From: Fibrobacter succinogenes
GTDB lineage: Bacteria > Fibrobacterota > Fibrobacteria > Fibrobacterales > Fibrobacteraceae
DNA length: 64,000 nucleotides
NCBI GenBank assembly: GCA_902791475.1
Contig: CADAWC010000017.1
Span: 27,907-91,906, forward strand
Direction of reading: 5' to 3'
Below the pieces are notes generated by a model. It ran no database searches. It was not told where the DNA came from and saw only the letters and a list, made by a program, of their open reading frames with translations. Shown here piece by piece: positions 17,224-25,765 of the stretch. A program made the position numbers and the translations under genes. Numbering within the stretch: position 1 is the first letter of the stretch; each line of letters begins with the position of its first letter.

Positions 17224-18804
17224 ATGTACGATATTTTGGTTCTGGGTGCCGGCATTTCTGGATTGAGCGCAGCTCTCCACGCGGCAGAAAAAGGTTTCCA
17301 CGTAGTTATCCTAACCAAAGGAGCAAAGCCGGATGGTTCATCAAACTACGCCCAGGGCGGTATCGCTACCGTTACCGAAAAAACAGACAAGTTTGAATTC
17401 CACATTGCAGACACGCTCGAAGCTGGTGCCGGTCTCTGCAAAAAGGAACCCGTCAATATCTTGACCAAGAGCGGTCCTTCGACCATCAAGCAGCTCGTCA
17501 AGTGGGGCGTCCAGTTCACTCCGTCGCCCGAGGACAAATCGCAATTCGACCTCCACCTCGAAGGCGGACACAGCCACCACCGCATTTTGCACGCCGCAGA
17601 CCTCACCGGTAAAGAGATCATGCGCGCCCTCCTCTGCGAACTTCACAAGCAAAAGAACATCGATTACCTTGAAAACTGCTATATCAAGGACTTGATTTGC
17701 GAAGGCGAAGGCAAGAACAAGCGCTGCGTCGGTGCCAAGGTCATCCACCAGAAGACCGGCGAAGTCGAAAGCATCTACGCCAAGGCCACCATCCTTTCGA
17801 CAGGTGGAGCAGGCCGCATTTGGCAGTACACCGTCTGCCCGCCCGATAGCTGTGGTGACGGCATGGCGATTGCAGCCCGCGCAGGCGCCGCCCTCCAGGA
17901 CATCGAGTTCATGCAGTTCCACCCGACTAGCTTGTACGCACCGAAGTTTAAGAAACCGTTCCTCATTTCAGAAGCGGTGCGCGGTTTTGGCGGCATCCTC
18001 AAGAATGACAAGGGCGAAGAATTCATGAACCAGGTGCATCCGCTGCACTCCCTCGCCCCGCGTGACATCGTTGCTCGCGCAATCCACAGCGAAATGCAGC
18101 GTCTTGGCAAGGACCACATGTTCATCGACCTTTCTGGCCGCACGCCAAAGGACATCAAGAGCCACTTCCCGCACATTTATTCTAAGTGCATGGATGCAGG
18201 CATCGACATCACGAAGGAATGGATTCCAGTCGTCCCGGCAGCCCATTACATGTGCGGTGGCGTTCTCGTCGATACCTGGTCCCGCACCGAAATCAAGGGA
18301 CTCTATGCTTGCGGCGAAGTTGCAGCAACAGGCGTTCACGGAGCAAACCGTCTCGCCTCTAACTCGCTTTTGGAAAGCGTTGTTTTTGCCATCCGCGCTG
18401 TCGATGATATCGAAAAGAGCGGCATTACTAAGGATAAATTCACTGCACCTAAGTCCAAGAAAGAAACAGTCAGCTTCGCAAAGGCTGCCTACTGGAAGAA
18501 GCGCAAGAAGATGCTCCAGGACATGATGTGGACGCACTGCGGCATTGTCCGTACCGTTGCAGGCCTCAACCAAGGTCTCAAGGTCATCGAAGAACTCCAG
18601 AAGGATGTTGACACAGCCATTAAGAACAAAGAAACTGAAAACTTGCACTTCCTGGAATTCCTGAACGCCCTTCAGGTTTCCAAAATGATTCTCATTGCCG
18701 CCCTCCGTCGCAAGGAATCTCGCGGGCTTCACTACATCCTCGATTACCCAAATCAGGATCCGAAGACGAAGCACCAAAGCATTTACTTGAGCGACAAGAA
18801 GTAA
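17224..18804 (+). CDS. nadB: L-aspartate oxidase
   Basis: FAD enzyme that oxidises L-aspartate to iminoaspartate, the first step of NAD synthesis through quinolinate. Visible are the N-terminal FAD-binding LVLGAGISGLSAALHA, SSNYAQGGIA, the flavoprotein core EGGHSHHRILHAAD, FMQFHPTSLY, the arginine-bearing stretch PRDIVARAIHSE, PAAHYMCGGVLVD, and EVAATGVHGANRLASNSLLE. The MYDILVLG start has TTTGGAG eight bases upstream; longer in-frame starts lie inside the divergent ppiD. 526 aa is normal. nadA and nadC are not in the window. Confidence 0.96.
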   Translation: MYDILVLGAGISGLSAALHAAEKGFHVVILTKGAKPDGSSNYAQGGIATVTEKTDKFEFHIADTLEAGAGLCKKEPVNILTKSGPSTIKQLVKWGVQFTPSPEDKSQFDLHLEGGHSHHRILHAADLTGKEIMRALLCELHKQKNIDYLENCYIKDLICEGEGKNKRCVGAKVIHQKTGEVESIYAKATILSTGGAGRIWQYTVCPPDSCGDGMAIAARAGAALQDIEFMQFHPTSLYAPKFKKPFLISEAVRGFGGILKNDKGEEFMNQVHPLHSLAPRDIVARAIHSEMQRLGKDHMFIDLSGRTPKDIKSHFPHIYSKCMDAGIDITKEWIPVVPAAHYMCGGVLVDTWSRTEIKGLYACGEVAATGVHGANRLASNSLLESVVFAIRAVDDIEKSGITKDKFTAPKSKKETVSFAKAAYWKKRKKMLQDMMWTHCGIVRTVAGLNQGLKVIEELQKDVDTAIKNKETENLHFLEFLNALQVSKMILIAALRRKESRGLHYILDYPNQDPKTKHQSIYLSDKK

Positions 18805-18826
18805 ATCATTTTCTATATAGGGCAGC

Positions 18827-19876
18827 ATGGAAGAGGTCAAGGCAACACAGTCTCGAAAGAAAATCAAGGATCAACTTCCGTCTAAAATTGGCGGATACAA
18901 ACCTATACAAGCTCTCAATAGCGGAGCCATGGGTAGCCTGTGGCTCTGTAGAGATCCGTCCCTTGATCGACTTGTCGTCGCCAAAAGGCTCAATACAAAC
19001 TTGAACCAGCAGGACATCTACATCAAGAGATTCCTGCAAGAAGGTAGCATCCTCGCCCACTTGAACCATCCAAGCATCATCCAGCCGTACGCCCTCTGGA
19101 AAGACAGCGATGGCAACTACACGATGTCGATGGAATACGTACAAGGTTCAAGTCTCAAGGATTTGCTTTCGAAAAACAAGCGACCGCCCATCTGGGTTGT
19201 CGAGACCATTTTGTACGAACTATTGAGCGCCTTGAGCCACGCCCACCGAAACGGCGTAACCCACCGCGACCTGAAGCCCGCCAACATGATGATTGACAAG
19301 GACGGACGAGTACGCCTCCTCGACTTTGGCATTGCGCACACCGAAACCCCGCTCGAAATCGGCAAGGAGCTTACGCAGACTGGTTGCATCATCGGGACTG
19401 CCGCCTACATGAGCCCAGAACAAATCATGGGACAAAAGGTCAATTATGCAAGCGACCTCTTTAGCGTAGGCATCATCGCAAGCGAAATGCTCATCGGCGA
19501 AAATCTTTTCCGTGGCAAAGACTTCGAAGAAACACGCGAGAACATCCTCAAGATGAAGTTCAAGCTGGAAGTATTCCCAAACGATGTTCCGAAGCCGCTC
19601 CGCAAGTTCGTGCTTAAATTGCTCAACAAACGTGCTAGCAAGCGCCCCTCTTCGGCATGCGACGCAGCCAACGAACTCGCCGACCTCATGAGAGAATACC
19701 CGCGCGACATGACACCCTACATCGCCGAATGGGCGGATACGGTAAACGAAGACCAACCCATCGATTCTGTGATATCTCCGAAGCCGCAAAAAACTACATT
19801 TAAGTATGGAATAGGATTTATACTAGGAGTGATAGTTGCTGTCATCGGATTTATCGGTGTGCAGTTGGCTATCTAG
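18827..19876 (+). CDS. Serine/threonine protein kinase with C-terminal membrane anchor
   Basis: Hanks-type kinase. It has a modified Gly loop (NSGAMGSLWL), the ATP lysine in VVAKRL, catalytic HRDLKPAN (Asp near residue 148), DFG in LLDFGIAHT, and a SPEQ substitute for the APE motif. The kinase domain ends near residue 290, and one C-terminal membrane helix (YGIGFILGVIVAVIGFIGVQ) follows. There is no extracellular sensor domain, so it is tethered with the kinase in the cytoplasm. The cvpA-family gene follows 12 bp later and is probably co-transcribed. Confidence 0.93.
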   Translation: MEEVKATQSRKKIKDQLPSKIGGYKPIQALNSGAMGSLWLCRDPSLDRLVVAKRLNTNLNQQDIYIKRFLQEGSILAHLNHPSIIQPYALWKDSDGNYTMSMEYVQGSSLKDLLSKNKRPPIWVVETILYELLSALSHAHRNGVTHRDLKPANMMIDKDGRVRLLDFGIAHTETPLEIGKELTQTGCIIGTAAYMSPEQIMGQKVNYASDLFSVGIIASEMLIGENLFRGKDFEETRENILKMKFKLEVFPNDVPKPLRKFVLKLLNKRASKRPSSACDAANELADLMREYPRDMTPYIAEWADTVNEDQPIDSVISPKPQKTTFKYGIGFILGVIVAVIGFIGVQLAI

Positions 19877-19888
19877 AGGATTTGTCCA

Positions 19889-20623
19889 ATGAATTGGATA
19901 GATATTGTATGTGCAGCCTGTTTGCTCGTATTGGGCATTCTCGGGTTATGGCGCGGTCTTTTGAGCAGCGTATTCAAGCTCTGCGGATGGGTTGCCGCAA
20001 TTTTCGGAGCATACTTTGCCCAGGGTCTTCTCGGTGATTTCTTTGTACAGAATTTCGCATTCAGTAGTTTTACCGCACATCTCATCTGCACTTGCATCGG
20101 CTTTTTGGTCCCGTTCCTGTTATTTTCACTTATCGGCCACATCGTTGGCGATTCCATCAAAAACACCATTGTCGGTAAGACAAACCGCATTTTAGGAATG
20201 TTGTTCGGACTGATCAAAGCAACTCTTATTTGCTTTGTGTTCCTCACCATTTTGCACTTGCTTCCCGTCGAAGGCAACCTTAAAGCTGTTCGAAACGACG
20301 CTATTGCGTATAGCGTTTACAAGTCCTCCCTCGAAACAATGGGTTATTCTTCTGACGAAGTAAATCTCCGCAAGATGGCGAAGGAAAAAGCAAGCGAACT
20401 TACTAAGTCGATTACAGACAAAACAATCGACAAAGCAAAAGATACGGCAGAAGAAGCCGCAGACAACTCTAAAGCAGCCGTCAAGAACGCAGCAGACAGC
20501 GTAGCGAATAAAGTTAGCGAAACAGCTGAAAAAGCAAAAGACGCCGCAATCGCCGCTAAAGATGCTGCAGTAAAAACGCTTGAAAACGGAAAGAGTTCGT
20601 CTTCAAGCGCAGCTAAAAAATAA
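19889..20623 (+). CDS. CvpA family membrane protein with Ala/Lys-rich tail
   Basis: The N-terminal 135 residues form four membrane helices with the CvpA pattern (MNWIDIVCAACLLVLGILG, WRGLLSSVFKLCGWVAAIF). In E. coli, CvpA is needed for colicin V production and affects envelope homeostasis. Residues about 155-244 form a long amphipathic tail of KAKDTAEEAADNS-like repeats resembling YtxH or LEA proteins, ending in Ser-rich sequence. Most CvpA proteins lack such a tail. It is coupled to the upstream kinase, which could phosphorylate the many Ser/Thr residues, but that is inference. Confidence 0.85.
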   Translation: MNWIDIVCAACLLVLGILGLWRGLLSSVFKLCGWVAAIFGAYFAQGLLGDFFVQNFAFSSFTAHLICTCIGFLVPFLLFSLIGHIVGDSIKNTIVGKTNRILGMLFGLIKATLICFVFLTILHLLPVEGNLKAVRNDAIAYSVYKSSLETMGYSSDEVNLRKMAKEKASELTKSITDKTIDKAKDTAEEAADNSKAAVKNAADSVANKVSETAEKAKDAAIAAKDAAVKTLENGKSSSSSAAKK

Positions 20624-20626
20624 TCG

Positions 20627-21883
20627 TTATTTAGAAGCGAGGCGGACAGCACATTCGCGAGCATCGCGGAGGATTTCTTCCTCCCCATCGACGTGGCGAC
20701 CGCGCATCACGAACTTGCCATTGCACATGACAGAGTCAATTGCGCTAGAATTTGCAGAATAGACCCAGTTGCTATAAATGTTGTAGCACGGCACCATGCG
20801 TTCATTGTTCAAGTCAATCAGCAAGCAATCTGCGAGATAGCCTTCTGCAATGCGGCCGGCATTGATTCCAAAGAACTGCGCAACATTGCATGTAGCCATC
20901 TTGAGAGCATCTTCTGCCGGGAGCGTTTCTGCCGTTCCGAGATACTTCGCCAAGAGTGCAACCGTCTTCATTTCTTCTTGCATGTCGAGGTTGTTGTTCG
21001 ACGAATCGCCATCCGTACCAAGACCAAGCTTCATGCCGTCCTTGATCATTTCGGCAACCTGCGGAATACCACTGTTCAGCTTCATATTGGAACATGGGTT
21101 CAGAATCGCAGTTGCACCTGATTCTGCAAAAATCTTGCGGTCAGAAGCCGTGAAATGCGTGCAGTGCGCCGCCGAGAAGTTCGAGTTCAAACCGCCCAGA
21201 CGTTTCCAGAATTCCACAGGCGTACAGCCGAACTGTTCCATGCAATTCTTAATTTCAGTCATCGTTTCGGACAAATGCGTATGAATTTTGTAATTTTCGG
21301 CATGGGCAAGTTCAATCAGTTCCGCAGTTTTCTCCTCGCCCACCGTGTAAATTGCATGCGGCATCACCACGAGCTGCACACGTTCCGATTCGCCCGTGTG
21401 ATTTTTCAAAAATTCGATATTCGCCGCCCAAGCATCCTTAGACATCAACGGTTCTGCAAACGTAACGCCAATTGCCGCACGGATTCCCATTTCTTCGACA
21501 ACGCGCATCGTCTGTTCGCGATGCCAATACATGTCTGTAAAAAACACCGTTCCCGACTTGATCATTTCGAGAACTGCAAGGCGGCTCCCAACAGCGATAT
21601 CGTCAGGCGTGAGTTTCGCTTCTGTCGGCCAAATGTATTCGTTGAGCCATTTGCCAAGTTCCATATCGTCAGCAAAACCGCGCAACAGAGACATTGCCGC
21701 ATGCGTATGTCCGTTATAGAACGCTGGCATAATTGCAAAATGCGAACAATCGACAATTTCAGCACCTTCGTAATCATCCGGTTCTAGCGGACGCGTCACC
21801 TTTTCGAAGAGATTACCGACAATCAAGATGTCGCGTTTGGCGCCATCAAAAAAAACATTTTTTAGAACAGTCTTTTTGTCCAT
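20627..21883 (-). CDS. Amidohydrolase, SAH/MTA or chlorohydrolase-like deaminase
   Basis: Metal-dependent hydrolase of the TRZ/ATZ (MtaD) group. Visible are the metal site FYNGHTHAAMSLLRG, WLNEYIWPTEAKLT, SGTVFFTDMYWH, the third metal ligand in KIHTHLSET, HCTHF, the active-site Asp in LGTDGDSSNNNLDM, and the C-terminal GRIAEGYLADCLLID. Relatives deaminate S-adenosylhomocysteine, methylthioadenosine or guanine; the exact substrate cannot be read here. Length 418 aa is normal. It converges on the cvpA gene with 3 bp between stop codons. Confidence 0.9.
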   Translation of the reverse strand: MDKKTVLKNVFFDGAKRDILIVGNLFEKVTRPLEPDDYEGAEIVDCSHFAIMPAFYNGHTHAAMSLLRGFADDMELGKWLNEYIWPTEAKLTPDDIAVGSRLAVLEMIKSGTVFFTDMYWHREQTMRVVEEMGIRAAIGVTFAEPLMSKDAWAANIEFLKNHTGESERVQLVVMPHAIYTVGEEKTAELIELAHAENYKIHTHLSETMTEIKNCMEQFGCTPVEFWKRLGGLNSNFSAAHCTHFTASDRKIFAESGATAILNPCSNMKLNSGIPQVAEMIKDGMKLGLGTDGDSSNNNLDMQEEMKTVALLAKYLGTAETLPAEDALKMATCNVAQFFGINAGRIAEGYLADCLLIDLNNERMVPCYNIYSNWVYSANSSAIDSVMCNGKFVMRGRHVDGEEEILRDARECAVRLASK

Positions 21884-22124
21884 TGCAATTTTCCCCTATT
21901 TTTGACAAGACCGCACAATCCTAACACGACCGCACGATCCTGATGCGCTTAACGATTTTCCAAAAGTTGCTTTACCGAGCGAGCAAACTCTTGCAAACTC
22001 GGGTCACGCGCTCCCTGATAAGACCGCACGAGCCTTTCGCCTTCATTAAACTTAATCAGGCTCGTGCTCTCGCCGACACGACTCGTTAATACGAGTCGCT
22101 TTCGGCTCACAACCTGATGTGCGC
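21884..22124. other. Intergenic region with GC-rich short repeats
   Basis: Contains a fragment of Mur-ligase C-terminus (21949-22014), repeated GACCGCACGA-like words, and a perfect 8-bp hairpin CGACTCGT TAAT ACGAGTCG (22079-22098) without a T-tract. Confidence 0.5.
21949..22014 (-). pseudogene. Duplicated C-terminal fragment of the Mur ligase
   Basis: Twenty-one codons plus stop read GARDPSLQEFARSVKQLLEN and R, matching the end of the Mur ligase 110 bp upstream (GARDPSLKEYACYVKQLLED and R). The similarity continues past the stop codon (AAGCGC, then ATCAGG in both). Nucleotide divergence is mostly at third positions, so the copy is old or came from a diverged relative. There is no start or ribosome-binding site of its own. 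It is probably the stub of a deleted second copy or a recombination scar. Confidence 0.75.
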
Positions 22125-23552
22125 TTATCGATCTTCTAAAAGTTGTTTGACGTAACATGCATATTCCTTTAAGCTCGGATCTCTTGCGCCCATCAACAAA
22201 ATCGTGTCACCCGGCTCTGCATATTCTAGCATTTTCTTGGCGCACTCGTTGCGGTCAGCAATGTAAATAGCCTCACAACCCTTGAGAATCAAGTCATCTG
22301 CAAGGTCACCTGCACTGATGTCTCGCGTAACGGTTCCGCCAGCGTAATAGATTTCACTGAAGAACATTACATCGTTCTTGCGGTCAAAATCCATGTCCAT
22401 CGGGCGGAGCGTCTTGGCAATAAAGTCCACCAAGTCCTTGCGCAAGAATCGCGTCGGACCAAAGCCATGCGGCTGAAACCAGGCAATCACGCGGCCTTCG
22501 GTAAAGTCTTGGACGCTCTTGATGCTTGCGGCAATTTTTGCCGGATTGTGAGCAAAGTCATCGACAAGCGTCACGCCGTTGAACGTTCCGAGAATCTGGT
22601 GACGGCGGAACACGCCCGGGAAAGACGAAAGCGCATCGGCACACGTATGGAGTGAAACGCCCGCACGGAGCGCAGCGGCAGTAGCCGCCAAAGCATTTTC
22701 CATATTGTGCTTGCCCGGCAGCGGAATTTCGAACTTCACAAGTTCATTGCCATGACGCACGCGGAACTGAATATGCGTTCCGACAGACTTAAAGTCAATT
22801 CCCTGGACGCTCACATAGTTTTCATAGCCAAAGTCAAATTCACGACCGGCGCTAAACTTCTTTGCGAGCGGGTGCGCATCGTTCACTATCAGAATGTGAC
22901 CTGCGCTCAAGACGTTCTGGCTGAACTTCAAGAAAATTTGTTCGAGCTCGGAGATTTCCTTGTGGTCTTTGTCGATGTTCAAAATGACGCCGATTTCCGG
23001 TTCATAGCGAACAAGCGTTCCATCGCTTTCGTCGACTTCGGCAACGAGCCATTCTCCCTTGCCACTCACGGCGTTACCAATCTTGCCTTGTGCTTGCAAA
23101 TTCACGAGACCAGCCCCCGTCATCACAGACGGCTGAAGACCAGCGTATTCCAAAATGTGGTAAACCATTGCGGTCACCGTCGACTTCCCGCTCGTGCCGC
23201 TAATCGCAATCGTGCGCGCTTCCTTCGAAATTTTCGCGAGCATTTCGCTGCGGTGCATCACTGGAACGCCAAGTTCCTTGGCGCGCTTCAAATCCGGATT
23301 CGAATCTTCAATAGCGGTGCTCACCACGACGGCGGTAAGGCCTTCGACAACGCCGGAACCATCCTGCGCAAAACACTTGATTCCGCAATCTTCGAGCTGG
23401 CTCATGACAAGCGGCTTCTCGGCTTTCCCGTTCAGAAACTCGCCAAACTGACGGTCGCTACCGCTCACAGCAACGCCCTTGCCCACCAAATACTGCGCGA
23501 TGGCACTCATGCCCACGCCAGCAACACCGATAAAGAAGTAAGAATTAGTCAT
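22125..23552 (-). CDS. MurC-family UDP-N-acetylmuramate ligase
   Basis: Cytoplasmic ATP-dependent Mur ligase of cell-wall synthesis. The N-terminal Rossmann motif is FFIGVAGVGMSAIAQYL, followed by the P-loop ISGTSGKSTVTAMV, VAEVDESDGTLVRYEP, NIDKDH, the Mur motif LPGKHNMENALAATAAA, and DDFAHNPAKI. The C-terminal domain has FQPHGFGPTRFL. The N-terminus and DESD motif favour MurC or Mpl (murein tripeptide ligase); the altered FQPH loop leaves the exact acceptor (L-Ala or a recycled tripeptide) open. 475 aa. A diverged copy of its last 21 codons lies just downstream. Confidence 0.9.
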   Translation of the reverse strand: MTNSYFFIGVAGVGMSAIAQYLVGKGVAVSGSDRQFGEFLNGKAEKPLVMSQLEDCGIKCFAQDGSGVVEGLTAVVVSTAIEDSNPDLKRAKELGVPVMHRSEMLAKISKEARTIAISGTSGKSTVTAMVYHILEYAGLQPSVMTGAGLVNLQAQGKIGNAVSGKGEWLVAEVDESDGTLVRYEPEIGVILNIDKDHKEISELEQIFLKFSQNVLSAGHILIVNDAHPLAKKFSAGREFDFGYENYVSVQGIDFKSVGTHIQFRVRHGNELVKFEIPLPGKHNMENALAATAAALRAGVSLHTCADALSSFPGVFRRHQILGTFNGVTLVDDFAHNPAKIAASIKSVQDFTEGRVIAWFQPHGFGPTRFLRKDLVDFIAKTLRPMDMDFDRKNDVMFFSEIYYAGGTVTRDISAGDLADDLILKGCEAIYIADRNECAKKMLEYAEPGDTILLMGARDPSLKEYACYVKQLLEDR

Positions 23553-23672
23553 TGTTAGGTTATAGGTTTTAGGGATTAGGTTTTAGGTTAAAGTCACACG
23601 CACAAGTGCATCGATAACAGGCGGCGAAGCCGCGATTTTTACTCCTACCAACTGTTACCTATGACCTATTAC
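23553..23672. repeat. AGGTTATAGG-word inverted repeat between the RluD-type and Mur ligase genes
   Basis: The left half is GTTAGGTTATAGGTTTTAGGG words; the right half is their complements (TACCTATGACCTATTACC). A compact hairpin GGCGGC GAA GCCGC with a T-run lies in the middle on the plus strand. It follows the pseudouridine synthase stop codon. Confidence 0.5.
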
Positions 23673-24950
23673 CTACTCAAGCAGCTCCGGGTCGATTGTG
23701 GGTTCGTAACCTGGTTCCACAAAATCTTCCGGGGCAATACCCTTGCGACGAGCGGCCTTCATCTGCTTGATGAGCTTGCGTTCGGCAGCAACGGCGCGAC
23801 GCTTGGCGGCAGTAGCCTTCTTCTCAGCGAGGCGCTGTGCACGCGTCTTGCGTTCCTTCACAGGAGCGGCTTCATCCGGCGAGATTTCCAGCGGTTCTGC
23901 GTATTCGTCAAATTCATCATCTTCGTCAAAGCGAATCTGCGCATCGAAATCGCGGAAGCCTTCTTCTTCGTCATATACAGGCGCCGATGCCGGGCATTCC
24001 TTCTTCAAAAGCTTGAGCACATTTGCAAACGGCTCTTCCATCGGAACCTTGAACGTAAGCTTCTTGTTCGTACGCGGATGGATCAGTTCAATCTTCACGG
24101 CCTGCAAAAGCTGCGCCGGAGCAATTTCAAGAACCTTCTCGGCCACCGGCTTCATCAGAGGCGGCACACGATTCAAGCTTTCGTCGCGACCATCATAAAG
24201 CGGATCGCCTACAACCGGATGGCCCGTGTAACGGCTATGCACGCGAATCTGGTGCGTACGGCCAGATTCCAGTTGCAATTCCAAGAGCGTCGCAATCGCA
24301 AAGAACTGCTTCGCAACATAATGCGTACGGCTTTCCTTACCGCCCTTCACCACCGCCATCTTGAGACGGTTCTTCGGGTTACGGCCAATCGGAGCGTCAA
24401 TCGTTCCTTCGAGGTCACGCGGGCAACCCCATACAAGCGCATTATACGTGCGGTGGAGCGTGCGCGTTTCAAGCTGGTGCGCCAAATGCCTATGAGCGGC
24501 ATCGTTTTTCGCGACCACCATAAGCCCCGGCGTATCCTTATCCAAACGATGGACAATCCCCGGACGGAGCGGACCGTTCACGGTCGAAAGATTTTCCTTG
24601 AAGTGGTACAAGAGCGCTGCGGCAAGCGTTCCCTTGCTCACGCCATTACCCGGATGCACCACCAAATTGCGCGGCTTGTTGATGACCACAATATCATCAT
24701 CTTCGTAAACGATGTTCAGCGGAATATCTTCGGGTTCAAGCGTCGAAGATTCCTTCTCGATCATCTTTTCAACGACAACCGCCATCCCCGTTTCTACGCG
24801 GAAGTTCTTCGCGACTTTGCCACCGCCGACCTTGACTTCGCCCGCTTCAATCAGCTTCTGCACGTCTGTGCGGGAGACATTTTCCATAACACCGACAAGG
24901 AACTTGTCGATACGTTCACCATTATGTTTTTCTTCTACGATGTAATTCAT
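23673..24950 (-). CDS. RluD-type 23S rRNA pseudouridine synthase with C-terminal extension
   Basis: An S4 RNA-binding domain (about residues 12-75) is followed by the RluA/RluD catalytic domain with the catalytic Asp in PGIVHRLDKDTPGLMVVAKND, DDIVVINKPRNLVVHPG before it, and SGRTHQIRVH after. RluD modifies helix 69 of 23S rRNA in E. coli. About 110 extra residues follow the catalytic core: an acidic patch (RFDEDDEFDEYAE) and then a very basic segment (RAQRLAEKKATAAKRR). This tail is unusual for the family and may bind RNA or ribosomes. No frameshift is seen. Confidence 0.92.
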   Translation of the reverse strand: MNYIVEEKHNGERIDKFLVGVMENVSRTDVQKLIEAGEVKVGGGKVAKNFRVETGMAVVVEKMIEKESSTLEPEDIPLNIVYEDDDIVVINKPRNLVVHPGNGVSKGTLAAALLYHFKENLSTVNGPLRPGIVHRLDKDTPGLMVVAKNDAAHRHLAHQLETRTLHRTYNALVWGCPRDLEGTIDAPIGRNPKNRLKMAVVKGGKESRTHYVAKQFFAIATLLELQLESGRTHQIRVHSRYTGHPVVGDPLYDGRDESLNRVPPLMKPVAEKVLEIAPAQLLQAVKIELIHPRTNKKLTFKVPMEEPFANVLKLLKKECPASAPVYDEEEGFRDFDAQIRFDEDDEFDEYAEPLEISPDEAAPVKERKTRAQRLAEKKATAAKRRAVAAERKLIKQMKAARRKGIAPEDFVEPGYEPTIDPELLE

Positions 24951-25026
24951 TGGTAGGGTTTAGGGGTTGGGTTATAGGGGTTAGGGATTGGCGATTAAAT
25001 TTTGAGATATACCGCGTTTTAAAAGG

Positions 25027-25104
25027 TCATTAGTAGTTAGTCATTAGTTATTAGTTGAATAATCAAGCTTTAAAAACTAATGACCATTGACCAATGACTA
25101 TTGA
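25027..25104. repeat. TTAGTCA-word inverted repeat downstream of lspA
   Basis: TCATTAGTAGTTAGTCATTAG on the left and complementary CTAATGACCATTGACCAATG on the right form a long imperfect stem-loop right after the lspA stop codon. Confidence 0.55.
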
Positions 25105-25683
25105 CTAAGTCTTAGTTTCCTTCTCCGCGTCTTTCTCTTCTTTAATTTGTTTATGCAATTTCTTCAAAATCACGGGAGATAAAATCACGAGGGCAACGCC
25201 GACAGTCACAAACGAGTCCGCCACGTTAAACGTCGGAAATCGAGTCATGATAAAATCTGGGAAATCGCAGTCAATAAAATCCACGACCATCTGCATACGC
25301 ATACGGTCAATGAAGTTTCCGACAGCACCGCCGAAAATCATCACGACGCCCAAGCGGCTCAAATAATCACGCTTGTCGATGGACTTATAGAACCAAGCGA
25401 GTGCAAAAGCGGCGACAATCGAAATCAACAGAAAGAACACCCAGGGAGGCAAAAACGGCATCAAGTCTTGCGGACGGCTGCTGAACGCAGCCCCCTTGTT
25501 GTACACAAGTTGGAAACGCACAAGTTCACCAATCACAGGAATTTTCTCGTAAGTAAAATTTCCGGCTTCATCGGTAAAACGCGCGACCGCCCACAGCTTC
25601 GTCAACTGGTCAGAAACAATGCTAAAAACAATCACCGCCACATGGAACGGCCACTTATTATAAAACTTCATATTACCTTGCAT
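25105..25683 (-). CDS. lspA: Lipoprotein signal peptidase (signal peptidase II)
   Basis: Inner-membrane aspartyl protease that removes signal peptides from prolipoproteins. Four hydrophobic helices are visible. The catalytic Asp pair lies in the conserved motifs GGAVGNFIDRMRMQMVVDFID and FNVADSFVTVG. 192 aa includes a slightly long, charged C-terminal tail. The ATG at 25683 has AAGGA six bases upstream; a second ATG four codons in is less well placed. Several lipoproteins in the window would be its substrates. Confidence 0.95.
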   Translation of the reverse strand: MQGNMKFYNKWPFHVAVIVFSIVSDQLTKLWAVARFTDEAGNFTYEKIPVIGELVRFQLVYNKGAAFSSRPQDLMPFLPPWVFFLLISIVAAFALAWFYKSIDKRDYLSRLGVVMIFGGAVGNFIDRMRMQMVVDFIDCDFPDFIMTRFPTFNVADSFVTVGVALVILSPVILKKLHKQIKEEKDAEKETKT

Positions 25684-25701
25684 AAAATTCCTTTTTATAG
25701 A

Positions 25702-25737
25702 TTGCTTCGCCCCTGCGGGACTCGCAATGACGATGCC
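25702..25737. repeat. Intergenic repeat, ATTGCTTCG...CTCGCAATGACG type
   Basis: TAGATTGCTTCGCCCC then GCGGGACTCGCAATGACG. A relative (TAGATTACTTCGTCGCC then TTCTCGCAATGAC) lies at 52702-52738. This layout resembles the CGTCATTGCGAG repeats seen in many bacterial genomes. Confidence 0.6.
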
Positions 25738-25765
25738 GATGCTTTAGACCCTAGTAAATAGAAAC

